Shown one piece after another: positions 17,223 to 24,502 of a stretch of DNA of 58,675 nt (position 1 is its first letter; each line of letters starts with the position of its first letter). A program made the position numbers and the translations under genes. The notes under the pieces were generated by a model. That model searched no databases. It saw only the letters and a program-made list of their open reading frames with translations, and had not been told where the DNA came from. Source of the stretch: Fibrobacter sp. (GTDB taxonomy: Bacteria > Fibrobacterota > Fibrobacteria > Fibrobacterales > Fibrobacteraceae); the NCBI GenBank assembly GCA_024689485.1, contig JAILDK010000087.1, positions 1-58,675 of the forward strand, in the 5' to 3' direction.

Positions 17223-17953
17223 GATTCCTTGCGATTCTCCTTTGCCTTGTCTCGCTTTCGTTTGCGGCGAAAGCGGACTCGAAGTCGAATGCGAAAAGTT
17301 TTACGGCGGATTCTTTGCTGATCTCGGTCGGCACCTTCACGAGTCCGTCTGCGGTCTGGCACAAGGGCGCGCCCAAGCATCCCCAGGTTTACGTCTGGTT
17401 CCACGGCGGCATGCAAAGCTCCAAATGCGCCAAAGGCTACGAAGCGGGCGGCATGCTCGTCCCGTTCCTTGAAAAATCCAAAAAGGAAAACATCGTCGTC
17501 AGCGTTTCCGCTTGCAAGGAAAATCACTGGCTCACCCCGGTCGTTCTGAAGACCGTGGACGCAATGCTCGATTCCGTACAAGCCCGCTATCAGATTCAAA
17601 TCGACACGGTCTCGCTTGTCGGTGTCTCGGACGGGGGACTCGGAATAGCGGGCTACACGCTCTACGGCAAACGCGCGGTGCGCGCAAGGCTTCTCGTGAG
17701 CACGAACCTTTCGGCGGTCTCCGACGCCCAGAACCTTTCGAAGGCTCTCCGGGTACGGCAGGGATCCTGGACCTTTTTGCAGGGCGGCTCCGACAGCCTT
17801 TACCCGTCGAACCGGGCTGTTCCGTGGATGGACGAGTTCTGCTCCATTTTAGGCGCGAAACAGTGCATTATCCACTTCGATAACCGCGGGGAACATGACT
17901 GGTCCTGGTGGACTTCGAATCGGGAAGGCTGGATCCGCGAGTTTGTCCCTTGA
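17219..17953 (+). CDS. Secreted alpha/beta-hydrolase (esterase-like)
   Basis: A 244-residue protein with a signal peptide (FLAILLCLVSLSFAAKA). Alpha/beta-hydrolase marks are VWFHGGM (60-65; the HGG oxyanion loop) and the nucleophile elbow GVSDGG (Ser137). A late acid candidate occurs near ILGAKQCIIHFD, and the catalytic His probably lies in RGEHDWSWW near 226. The fold is closest to feruloyl/acetyl-xylan-type esterases or PHB-depolymerase-like hydrolases, which would suit a fibre degrader. The substrate is inferred, not shown. It overlaps the membrane-protein gene by four bases. Confidence 0.78.
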   Translation: MRFLAILLCLVSLSFAAKADSKSNAKSFTADSLLISVGTFTSPSAVWHKGAPKHPQVYVWFHGGMQSSKCAKGYEAGGMLVPFLEKSKKENIVVSVSACKENHWLTPVVLKTVDAMLDSVQARYQIQIDTVSLVGVSDGGLGIAGYTLYGKRAVRARLLVSTNLSAVSDAQNLSKALRVRQGSWTFLQGGSDSLYPSNRAVPWMDEFCSILGAKQCIIHFDNRGEHDWSWWTSNREGWIREFVP

Positions 17954-17977
17954 CAAAAGCGGGGAATTTTTCAAAAT
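17950..17977 (+). promoter_or_regulatory. Promoter of tRNA-Leu
   Basis: A perfect -35 TTGACA is at 17950-17955, and a -10 CAAAAT at 17972-17977 (4/6 to TATAAT) follows after a 16-base spacer. Transcription would begin about eight bases before the mature tRNA. The -35 box contains the TGA stop of the hydrolase gene. Confidence 0.6.
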
Positions 17978-17992
17978 TTGACTCACACACTC

Positions 17993-18076
17993 GCGGGTGT
18001 GGCGGAATTGGTATACGCGCTAGATTCAGGTTCTAGTGTTCGCAAGGACATGAAGGTTCAAGTCCTTTCACCCGCA
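17993..18076 (+). tRNA. tRNA-Leu (anticodon CAG)
   Basis: 84-base class II tRNA. The acceptor arm GCGGGTG pairs with CACCCGC (18069-18075), with discriminator A at 18076. The anticodon stem CTAGA/TCTAG encloses the loop TTCAGGT, giving anticodon CAG, which reads CUG. The long variable arm (TGTTCGCAAGGACA) is typical of leucine tRNAs. The T arm contains GGTTCAAGTCC. The 3' CCA is not encoded (the next bases are TAA), so it must be added by the nucleotidyltransferase. Confidence 0.95.
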
Positions 18077-18078
18077 TA

Positions 18079-18109
18079 AGTCTCGTCTCTCAAGGACGGG
18101 ACTTTTTTT
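18079..18109 (+). terminator. Intrinsic terminator of tRNA-Leu
   Basis: Nine-bp stem AGTCTCGTC/GACGGGACT (one G-U pair) with a seven-base loop, followed by seven T residues directly after the tRNA gene. Confidence 0.85.
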
Positions 18110-18169
18110 ATGCTCGGAATTTGAAGGCCTTTGGGCTCTCCGAGATTTTGAATTCATTATATTAGGGGC

Positions 18170-18595
18170 ATGAAGCCTTTACTTGGAATTTTTACCGCGC
18201 TTATTTTTGCCCTGTTCTTTGCGGCTTGCAGTGACAACAGTTCGTTCAGCACCTGTCAGGAAACGACGGTCGCTGGGCTTTCAAAGCTTTCGGCGGAAAC
18301 GGAAAACGCTTCGTTCTGCCGCACGATCTATGGCGAAGTTTCTTACCAGTTCACGGGACGTTGCGCCCGCAAGGGATGCTTTTTCTTGTACGATGTCGAT
18401 GAAAACGGCAACCGTGTGAAGGGCGACAGCATTTACCTTTCGGATACGTCCGCGTTTGCGAAAAGTTGGAAGGACACTGCGGCGGTGCACCTGACCCGTG
18501 TGACGGGAAACTATTATCCGAACCGTGATTATACGTGTGAATCCTTGGCGGACCAGGAATGCCAGCGAGCCTTTTATGTGCAAGACGTCGAATGA
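18170..18595 (+). CDS. Small secreted lipoprotein, Cys-rich
   Basis: A 141-residue lipoprotein: signal peptide with lipobox FFAAC, then a mature part with about seven further Cys residues, probably paired as disulfides in the periplasm. The middle stretch GRCARKGCFFLYDVDENGNRVKGDS resembles a compact beta domain. Function unknown. A TATATT box lies only six bases before the ATG (18158-18163), so transcription may start at or very near the start codon. The start of the following acetyltransferase lies just past its stop. Confidence 0.65.
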   Translation: MKPLLGIFTALIFALFFAACSDNSSFSTCQETTVAGLSKLSAETENASFCRTIYGEVSYQFTGRCARKGCFFLYDVDENGNRVKGDSIYLSDTSAFAKSWKDTAAVHLTRVTGNYYPNRDYTCESLADQECQRAFYVQDVE

Positions 18596-18605
18596 TTTGA
18601 ACGAA

Positions 18606-19145
18606 ATGCCCGAAGAGGTTCTTGAAGGGGAACGGGTGACGCTCGCCTTTTTGGAACCGGAAGATTCGGAAGAAGTTTTATACCTGGTTGATTCTTCGCG
18701 GGAATCGCTTGGCATGTGGCTTCCCTGGGTGGAAACTTTTACGGAAATCGGCGACGCCTACAATGCGATTTCCGCATACCAGATGCAGCGGGACATGGCA
18801 AACGGCGGCGCCTTTGGAATTCGAAGGCTGGAAGACGGCGCACTGATCGGTGAAGTCATTTTGCAGTGGATCGATTGGAAGAACCGTTCGGCGTCGTTTG
18901 GATATTTTTTGGGGAGCGCTTTCGAGGGGGAAGGGCTTGCGACCGAAGCCTTGAACCTTGCCCTCGGCTACATTCAAAATTTGGGAATTCACCGGGTGGA
19001 AATTTCTGCCGCCGTGGAAAATAAAAAGAGCTGCGCTCTTGCCAAAAGGCTCGGCTTTGAACAGGAAGGCATTGCAAAAGATGCGGAATTTCTGCACGGA
19101 AAATGGCAAAATCACGCGAAATTCGCCAAGATTATTCCAAATTAG
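18606..19145 (+). CDS. GNAT-family N-acetyltransferase (RimJ/RimL-like)
   Basis: A 179-residue GNAT protein. Family marks: LEGERVTLAFLEPEDSEEVL at the N-terminus, GEVILQWIDWKNRSASFGYFLG, then FEGEGLATEALNLALGYI (the acetyl-CoA pyrophosphate-binding element) and VENKKSCALAKRLGFEQEG. RimJ/RimL-type enzymes acetylate protein N-termini, often of ribosomal proteins, but many relatives act on small molecules. I chose ATG 18606 as it follows the previous stop and gives the usual family length. ATG 18576, overlapping the previous gene, is also possible. Confidence 0.8.
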   Translation: MPEEVLEGERVTLAFLEPEDSEEVLYLVDSSRESLGMWLPWVETFTEIGDAYNAISAYQMQRDMANGGAFGIRRLEDGALIGEVILQWIDWKNRSASFGYFLGSAFEGEGLATEALNLALGYIQNLGIHRVEISAAVENKKSCALAKRLGFEQEGIAKDAEFLHGKWQNHAKFAKIIPN

Positions 19146-19197
19146 AATGTATTCTCTCGGTTACAAAGGTAAACATTTAACCTAGGCACCCCCTCGT

Positions 19198-19203
19198 TAT
19201 ATT
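19198..19203 (+). promoter_or_regulatory. Candidate -10 box upstream of TIGR02147 gene
   Basis: TATATT 25 bases before the ATG at 19228, in an 82-base intergenic gap. No good -35 is seen at the right distance, so this is tentative. Confidence 0.35.
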
Positions 19204-19227
19204 TTACCAAACAGCTATTTTATAAGC

Positions 19228-20082
19228 ATGGAACCAAGTGCAGAAGAAAATATGAAGCCGTCCATGCCGGACGTTTTGCAATACACGAACTACCGTGTAT
19301 TCCTGCACGACTATTATGCCTATAAGAAGTCGACATCGGCGGCTTTCAGTTTGCGTTTCTTTGCCGCGAAGGCGGGACTTTCGAGCCATGCGCATTTGAA
19401 GCTCGTGATGGACGGCAAACGGAATATCACCAAGAATACGGTCGTGAAAATCATCCAGGGGTTGAACCTGACCGATGAACGCGCTGCCTATTTCGAAAAT
19501 CTGGTGTTCTTCAATCAGGCGAAGACGGACAAGGAAAAGGCTTTCTACTACGGAAAGCTCGTCAAGTCGACACCGGGTTCCCGTTTGCATAAAATGGACC
19601 AGGCGCAGTTCCGCATCTTTACGGAATGGTATCACTCCGTGATCCGTGAAATGGTGGAACTTCGGGGCTTTAATCCGGCTCCGGAATGGATTTCGAGACG
19701 TCTTGGCGGCACGATTACGCCTGCCCAGGCTGCGGAATCCTTAAACCTGTTGTCTTCTCTTGGACTGATTTCCAGAACGGCGAACGGATACCGCCAGGCG
19801 CAGTCTTTGATTACGACCGATGACGAGGTGAACGATCTGCTGGTGAAACAGTACCACCGTCAGATGCTTGACCTGGCAAAAGACTCGATGGAAGACGTTC
19901 CGGCAGAAAAAAGGGATATTTCGGCGGTGACTTTTGCGATTCAGCGCAAAGATTTCCCTGCTTTAAAAAAACATTTACAACTCATGCGAAAAGAACTATT
20001 AGATTTCTCTAGTGAGGCGGGGACAGGAGAGGATGTCGTTCAAGTGAACATCCAACTGTTCCCATTAACGCGAGGAATGTAA
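19228..20082 (+). CDS. TIGR02147 (DUF4423) family regulator, copy 1
   Basis: A 284-residue cytosolic protein of the family first defined by its expansion in Fibrobacter. Residues 18-80 (YTNYRVFLHDYY, then SLRFFAAKAGLSSHAHLKLVMDGKRNIT) look like a helix-turn-helix DNA-binding unit. ERAAYFENLVFFNQAK, FTEWYHSVIREMVELR, SLGLISRTANGYR and the closing VVQVNIQLFPL are the conserved DUF4423 blocks. The same blocks occur in the copy at 37442-38290. The role is inferred to be transcriptional regulation. It shares the TAATG overlap with the lipoprotein gene downstream, so the two are translated together. Confidence 0.88.
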   Translation: MEPSAEENMKPSMPDVLQYTNYRVFLHDYYAYKKSTSAAFSLRFFAAKAGLSSHAHLKLVMDGKRNITKNTVVKIIQGLNLTDERAAYFENLVFFNQAKTDKEKAFYYGKLVKSTPGSRLHKMDQAQFRIFTEWYHSVIREMVELRGFNPAPEWISRRLGGTITPAQAAESLNLLSSLGLISRTANGYRQAQSLITTDDEVNDLLVKQYHRQMLDLAKDSMEDVPAEKRDISAVTFAIQRKDFPALKKHLQLMRKELLDFSSEAGTGEDVVQVNIQLFPLTRGM

Positions 20083-21308
20083 TGCGGTTTGGTCGATTCT
20101 CTATTGGTGCGCTTCTTTTGTACGCCTTTATCTTAATGGCGTGTAGTACGTCGTCGGATCATGCGGGAATCGAAATTGGAAATCCGGAAATCCAGGCCCA
20201 TTCTTTTTCGGCACACTTTTTTGTGGATTACGGTTCGGGCGAAAATGCGGATTCTGTCCAGCTGGACGGATTGCATTTGGCGCTTTCGAAACTTTCGGCT
20301 TATTCCAGCTATTATATCTATGTGAGCTTCGATGCGGAAGACGGCTTGACCCTTTGGCCGGATGTTTCGTCCGATGCACCGATGACGATTGCGTTTACGG
20401 AAGATTCCCTTTCGGAAGAAGAAAATTGGCTGAGCGCCTTTGGCGATATTTCGATCGATGATGAAGGCCTTTTGAAAGAAATCGGAGCGCATTTTGCTCC
20501 GGTCGCTGCGGATCCGCAGGTGACGGGCTCGATCCAGATGGCGGATGTGGCTGTGCCGTTTACGTTCTCGCTTTCGGGCTTGGATTCGTTTGAAGTCCGC
20601 TATATGCAGGATCAGCTGGACACGGCGGAAAATGGAGCGATCTCTTTGACGGTGCGCTTTAGTGTGCCGGACTGGGTCGATGGTCTTTCGCTTTCGACGG
20701 CTGCACTCGACGGCGATACGGTTCGTTTCGATGCGTTGCACAATGCGGCTCTTTGGGATTCGTTGACGACGCGTTTTGTGAAGTCTTTCTCGGCGTCGCA
20801 CTACGTTGTGAATTATGCGGACGGTGCAGCGGAAGAGGATTATGCAGAAGATCTGCTTGCGCAGTATGATGTAATCGATTCCAACTGGGTTTCGAACGGT
20901 ACGTTTGAAAACGGCGAAGGCTGGATTGTGGTGCGTCAGCTTGGCGGCTACGCGGACACCTCTGTTTTGAACAATATCATGACGGTGAACGTGACGTATC
21001 CGGGACCGTACAGCTACAGCGTGCAGCTGATCCATGAAGATATCCCGCTTTTGAAAGATCGCAAGTACAAGCTTGTGTTCACCGCTTACGCGCAGGATTC
21101 GGCGAATGTCACGGTGCGCATCGGTTCTTACAGCACCTATAATACCGAAGCCTTCCAGGAACATGTGACGCTTGAACCGGTCTGGAGATCGTATGAATTC
21201 GAATATACGGCTCTGGTCGATGATCTCTTTGCTCGCCTGGAATTCAACGTGGGCAAGAACCAGACGAAGTATCAGTTCAAGGATGTGAAGATTTACCGCA
21301 TCGACTGA
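20082..21308 (+). CDS. Lipoprotein with C-terminal carbohydrate-binding-like domain
   Basis: A 408-residue lipoprotein (lipobox ILMAC). After the lipid anchor comes the GIEIGNPE segment, then about 250 residues of beta-rich sequence without a known domain. Residues 283-408 form a jelly-roll resembling CBM4/9: NGTFENGEGWIVV, YSYSVQLIHEDIPLLKDRKYKLVFTAYAQ, and VKIYRID at the end. It is translationally coupled to the TIGR02147 gene upstream. The second pair at 36240-38290 has the same order, which makes a functional link likely: perhaps the lipoprotein senses or binds glycan at the surface. The 3' end overlaps the EamA gene by 32 bases. Confidence 0.75.
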   Translation: MRFGRFSIGALLLYAFILMACSTSSDHAGIEIGNPEIQAHSFSAHFFVDYGSGENADSVQLDGLHLALSKLSAYSSYYIYVSFDAEDGLTLWPDVSSDAPMTIAFTEDSLSEEENWLSAFGDISIDDEGLLKEIGAHFAPVAADPQVTGSIQMADVAVPFTFSLSGLDSFEVRYMQDQLDTAENGAISLTVRFSVPDWVDGLSLSTAALDGDTVRFDALHNAALWDSLTTRFVKSFSASHYVVNYADGAAEEDYAEDLLAQYDVIDSNWVSNGTFENGEGWIVVRQLGGYADTSVLNNIMTVNVTYPGPYSYSVQLIHEDIPLLKDRKYKLVFTAYAQDSANVTVRIGSYSTYNTEAFQEHVTLEPVWRSYEFEYTALVDDLFARLEFNVGKNQTKYQFKDVKIYRID

Positions 21309-22188
21309 TGGTGTAAACGCCAAGAATAATCAGCAAAATAGCGAGGGCCTGACTCGGCCCGAAAATCGCAAGTCCGACAGCGACAGAGACGACCGAAGAA
21401 ACGGTCGGCTGTACGTAATTGTACATGGCGACGATCGTCGGCGAAAGAGTCTTTTGCGCATGCATCATCAAAAGGTAGGCGAGGAAAGTTCCGCCGAGAA
21501 CGACAAAGGAAATTTCGGCCCAGGTGACGGCTTGGACTTGTGCGAAGGGGATTTGCATCACTTGCGGGAGTGTCAGCGGCAAAGTGGTGACAGCCGAAAA
21601 GGTGAACATCCACTTCATGCAGGTGATGGTATTGTAACGGCTGATGACGTTCTTGAACAGTGCAAGGTAAACGGCAAAGCAGCACTGCGCAAGGACGCAG
21701 AGAAGGTCGCCGGCGATGTTTCCCGCTTTTGCATTAGAAGCCGTTGCGCTTCCGAGAATGAGGATCAACGCGCCGCTTAAACCGAGCGCAATGCCGAGGA
21801 CTTTTTTCCAGGTGATGCGCTCGTTCAAAAAGATGGCAGAGGAAATCAGGGCAAAGATCGGAAGGGAAGTCGTGGCGATGGTCGCATTGATCGGCGAAGT
21901 GATAGAAAGCCCGACGTTGTAGCACGTCTGATTCCCGACGATCGAAAAGAAGCCCGCGCCAAAGAGCTTGAGCAGATCGCGGAAGGGAACTTTTTCGTTC
22001 CGCGTTTTTGCGGTGCAAAGGGAAATGAGCCAAAAGCAAATCGCGGCGCCTGTCGTGCGGAAGAAAACCATGTCGATGCCCGTGATGCCCGAAAGCATCG
22101 CCGCTTTCCCAACCGGAGCCATCAGCCCCCAGATCGCCGCCGCGGAAAGAAGACAAAGATGCGCATGGAGAATTTTGCTGTTTTGCAT
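21277..22188 (-). CDS. EamA/DMT-family transporter
   Basis: A 303-residue inner-membrane protein with ten hydrophobic segments in two EamA repeats of five. SAAAIWGLMAPVGKAAM opens repeat 1 and AGNIAGDLLCVLAQCCFAVYLALFKNVI opens repeat 2. The NYVQPTVSSVVSVAVGLAIFGPS segment near the end is the conserved EamA finish. Family members export amino acids or metabolites. ATG 22188 starts the first TM repeat properly. The open frame continues upstream through a tandem repeat and should not be included. Confidence 0.85.
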   Translation of the reverse strand: MQNSKILHAHLCLLSAAAIWGLMAPVGKAAMLSGITGIDMVFFRTTGAAICFWLISLCTAKTRNEKVPFRDLLKLFGAGFFSIVGNQTCYNVGLSITSPINATIATTSLPIFALISSAIFLNERITWKKVLGIALGLSGALILILGSATASNAKAGNIAGDLLCVLAQCCFAVYLALFKNVISRYNTITCMKWMFTFSAVTTLPLTLPQVMQIPFAQVQAVTWAEISFVVLGGTFLAYLLMMHAQKTLSPTIVAMYNYVQPTVSSVVSVAVGLAIFGPSQALAILLIILGVYTISRCGKSSHP

Positions 22189-22237
22189 AAAACGCTCGTC
22201 AAAAATTTTCGTCCCCAAATTTACAAAGGATGAACCC

Positions 22238-22520
22238 CTCGCAAACACACCGCCCAACCAAAGCTCCATCCCCGCCCCCGCCGCAAGGCAAAGAACTTCT
22301 CTTTCAAGAAAAAAACGTGCCCGTCCGCAGCCCCCCTCGCAAACACACCCCCCAAAACAAGGCTTAAAGCCCGCCTCCGCCGCAAGGCAAAGAACCTCCC
22401 TTCCAAGAAAAACTGTGCCCCTCCGCAGTCCCTCTCGCAAACACACCCCCCAAAACAAGGCTTAAAGCCCGCCTCCGCCGCCAGGCAAAGAACTTCCCGT
22501 CCAAGAAAAAAACGTGCCCT
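22238..22520. repeat. 98-bp tandem repeat, three copies
   Basis: The anchor word CTCGCAAACACAC begins at 22238, 22336 and 22434, so the period is exactly 98 bases. The last two copies are nearly identical for about 70 bases; the first has diverged in its middle. Each unit also holds GGCAAAGAAC followed by a C-rich arm. The unit is not a multiple of three and carries no start-like context. Confidence 0.85.
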
Positions 22521-22521
22521 A

Positions 22522-22588
22522 GGGGGTAGATGCAAGAAAGGGGGACCTCGGGCTTCGTAACTCTGAGAGGTCCCCCTATCTTGCCCCC
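22522..22588. repeat. Long imperfect hairpin element
   Basis: Inverted repeat: GGGGGACCTC (22540-22549) pairs perfectly with GAGGTCCCCC (22567-22576), loop 17 bases. The stem extends outward with GCAAGA (22532-22537) to TCTTGC (22579-22584), across an AA/TA mismatch, and then GGGG against CCCC. It is not followed by a T run and so is unlike an intrinsic terminator. Confidence 0.75.
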
Positions 22589-22621
22589 GGCCGGGCAGGC
22601 CAAGCGGTTCGTTCCGAACAA

Positions 22622-22812
22622 AAGCCTCCCTGCTGCAGGGAACCCTCTCGTCAGAGGTAGCATTCCTTGCCAAGGTAAAACCTCCCTGCCAAGGTAAAAC
22701 CTCCTTGCCAAGGTAGACCCTTTCCTGCCAAGGTAAAGCCTTCCTGCCAAGGAAAAGCCTCCTTGCCAAGGTAGACCCTTTCCTGCCAAGGAAAAGCCTC
22801 CCTTGCTAAAGG
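22622..22812. repeat. Array of 19-20-bp units with short palindromic cores
   Basis: The word TGCCAAGG recurs at 22668, 22687, 22706, 22726, 22745, 22764 and 22784, with a worn copy at 22804, giving steps of 19 or 20 bases. Each unit is a tiny palindrome (CCTTGCCAAGG or close) plus an A-C-C-T-C-rich spacer. Upstream units keep the spacer but change the core: CCCTG-CTG-CAGGG, then CCTCT-CGTC-AGAGG. Read on the minus strand, the spacer is GGAGG-C/T-TTTAC. Confidence 0.8.
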
Positions 22813-22831
22813 AACGAACCTTTAAAAAGAA

Positions 22832-22856
22832 AAACCTCGGTATTGCACCGAGGTTT
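22832..22856 (-). terminator. Terminator of the decarboxylase operon
   Basis: On the minus strand, AAACCTCGGT pairs with ACCGAGGTTT across a five-base loop, followed by TTCTTTTT. It sits 20 bases past the stop of the beta-subunit gene. Confidence 0.85.
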
Positions 22857-22876
22857 CTCTTTGAAAAGTTCAGACT

Positions 22877-24040
22877 TTAGGCAAGTCTCGAAATCATGTA
22901 ACCTGCGCAGATGGCGGTACCGATCACACCCGAAACGTTCGGACCCATGGCGTGCATGAGAAGGAAGTTCTGCGGATCGTACTTGGCGCCTTCCACCTGG
23001 GAAACGCGCGCGGCCATCGGAACAGCCGACACGCCAGCGGAACCGATCAACGGGTTCACCGGGTTCTTCGGGCTGCACCAGTTCATGATCTTTGCAAGGA
23101 GAAGTCCTGCGAAGGTCGAGAAGCCGAAAGCAACGACACCCATCGCAATGATCATCAAGGTCTTCGGCTGCAGGAAGATGTCTGCGGACATCGTCAAACC
23201 GACGGAAGTACCGAGGAAGATCGTCACAATGTTCATGAGTTCGTTCTGAGCCGTCTTCACGAGACGTTCCACGACACCCGCTTCCTTGAAGATGTTACCG
23301 GTCATGAGCATAATGATCAGAGCGGAAGCATCCGGAACGACGAGCACGCAGACAACCATCACGAGCACTGCGAAGGTGATGCGTTCAAGCTTCGAAACCT
23401 TGCGGAGGCTCTTCATGCGAATGACGCGTTCCTTAGCGGTTGTCATCGCTCGCATGATAGGCGGTTGAATCAGCGGCACGAGTGCCATGTAAGTGTAAGC
23501 CGCGACGGCGATTGGCCCAATCAGGTGCGGCGCAAGCTTGTTGGCCGTAAAGATGGACGTCGGACCGTCTGCACCACCGATGATACCGATGGAAGCAGCT
23601 TCACCGAGAGTGAATCCACCAAAGGCGACAGCGCAGAACATCGTAATGAACACGCCGAACTGAGCACCACCGCCGAGAATCAGCGTACGCGGATTTGCGA
23701 TCAGCGGTCCAAAGTCGGTCATGGCACCGACGCCGAGGAAGATGATAGGTGGGAAGAGCTCGAGATGAATGCCTTGGCTGATGTAGTAGAAAAGACCGGC
23801 AGTCGGAGTGAACATTCCTTCGATGCCCCAGCCGCCTTCATAGAAGCCGCGGGACGGAATGTTGACGGCGAGAGCGCCGATCGCAATCGGCAAAAGAAGT
23901 AAAGGCTCGTACTTCTTGACGATTGCGAGATACATCAGCACAATGCTGACGAGCCACATGACGATCATCGGACCCGAGATTGCGGAGAATCCCGTGCCGT
24001 TGACGAACATGTCTGTGACTGAGTTTAAGATACCACTCAT
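22877..24040 (-). CDS. Na+-pumping decarboxylase beta subunit (MmdB/OadB/GcdB family)
   Basis: A 387-residue integral membrane protein with about ten TM segments. It decarboxylates the carboxybiotin carried by the biotin protein and couples this to Na+ export. The diagnostic GIIGGADGPTSIF (about 153-164; Asp158 is the essential acidic residue) is intact, and the C-terminal SAVPMAARVSQVEG and MGPNVSGVIGTAICAG motifs are conserved. Last gene of the operon, 12 bases after the biotin-carrier gene. The family alone does not distinguish methylmalonyl-CoA, oxaloacetate and glutaconyl-CoA decarboxylases. The context favours methylmalonyl-CoA. Confidence 0.93.
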   Translation of the reverse strand: MSGILNSVTDMFVNGTGFSAISGPMIVMWLVSIVLMYLAIVKKYEPLLLLPIAIGALAVNIPSRGFYEGGWGIEGMFTPTAGLFYYISQGIHLELFPPIIFLGVGAMTDFGPLIANPRTLILGGGAQFGVFITMFCAVAFGGFTLGEAASIGIIGGADGPTSIFTANKLAPHLIGPIAVAAYTYMALVPLIQPPIMRAMTTAKERVIRMKSLRKVSKLERITFAVLVMVVCVLVVPDASALIIMLMTGNIFKEAGVVERLVKTAQNELMNIVTIFLGTSVGLTMSADIFLQPKTLMIIAMGVVAFGFSTFAGLLLAKIMNWCSPKNPVNPLIGSAGVSAVPMAARVSQVEGAKYDPQNFLLMHAMGPNVSGVIGTAICAGYMISRLA

Positions 24041-24052
24041 AGGAGGCCCTCT

Positions 24053-24484
24053 TTAGGCGATAGTCATCAAGACTTGGCCTTCGGTTACGGAGTCTTGTTC
24101 CTTGACAGCGATCGAAGTGACGGTACCGTCGCACGGGCAGACGATAGAGTTTTCCATCTTCATGGCTTCGAGAACGGCAACTTCCTGGTTCTTCGTCACC
24201 TTGTCGCCGACCTTGACCTTGAGCTTGAAAACGATACCCATCATCGGGCTCGGAACCGGGGTGCCTTCACCAGCCGGAGCTGCGGCAGGAGCCGGAGCCG
24301 GGGCAGCGGCAGCCGGAGCAGCGATCGGGGCTGCAGCCACAGGAGCGGCAGCGACCGGAGCAACCGGAGCAACCGGAGCAACCGGAGCGACAGGAGCAAC
24401 TGCGGCCGGAGCTGCGTTGCCGAGAACTTCGACTTCAACGTCGTAGGTCTTGCCTTCAAACGTAATGCGGATAACTTTCTTCAT
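24053..24484 (-). CDS. Biotin carboxyl carrier subunit (MmdC-like)
   Basis: A 143-residue carrier protein. The C-terminal biotinyl domain has the EAMKMEN site (Lys109), with SPMMGIVFKLKVKVGDKV before and the VTEGQVLMTIA strand after. The N-terminal 20 residues form the short strand pair found in decarboxylase carriers. Between lies a 50-residue Ala/Pro linker of APV repeats, a flexible arm that lets biotin swing between the carboxyltransferase and the membrane beta subunit. Operon position fits MmdC. Confidence 0.93.
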   Translation of the reverse strand: MKKVIRITFEGKTYDVEVEVLGNAAPAAVAPVAPVAPVAPVAPVAAAPVAAAPIAAPAAAAPAPAPAAAPAGEGTPVPSPMMGIVFKLKVKVGDKVTKNQEVAVLEAMKMENSIVCPCDGTVTSIAVKEQDSVTEGQVLMTIA

Positions 24485-24502
24485 AGTAGTTTCCTCTTGA
24501 GC

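Larger units (their letters stand above)
22189..22876. other. Gene-free repeat region
   Basis: A 688-base stretch between the EamA start and the decarboxylase beta stop. It contains, in order, a 98-bp tandem repeat, a long hairpin, an array of 19-20-bp palindromic units and a terminator. The long open frames on the minus strand here (for example 22221-22769) are translations of the repeats and look like Gly/Arg/Trp-rich noise; I do not call any gene. Confidence 0.75.

Noticed and set aside
17993-18109. Integration site of a mobile element at tRNA-Leu
   Set aside because: No repeated tRNA end, integrase or phage gene follows; an ordinary terminator lies behind the tRNA.
20133-21323. Minus-strand open frame (396 residues) opposite the CBM lipoprotein
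   Set aside because: Arg/His/Ile-rich, no hydrophobic core, and exactly opposite a gene with lipobox and domain structure.
22221-22789. Minus-strand open frames (182 and 141 residues) in the repeat region
   Set aside because: They are read from the 98-bp and 19-20-bp repeats; the protein is made of repeated LPWQGG and LGREVL words with no fold sense. The 98-bp unit is not a multiple of three.
22622-22812. CRISPR array at the short palindrome repeat
   Set aside because: Period is only 19-20 bases, spacers are nearly identical, and no cas gene is in the window.
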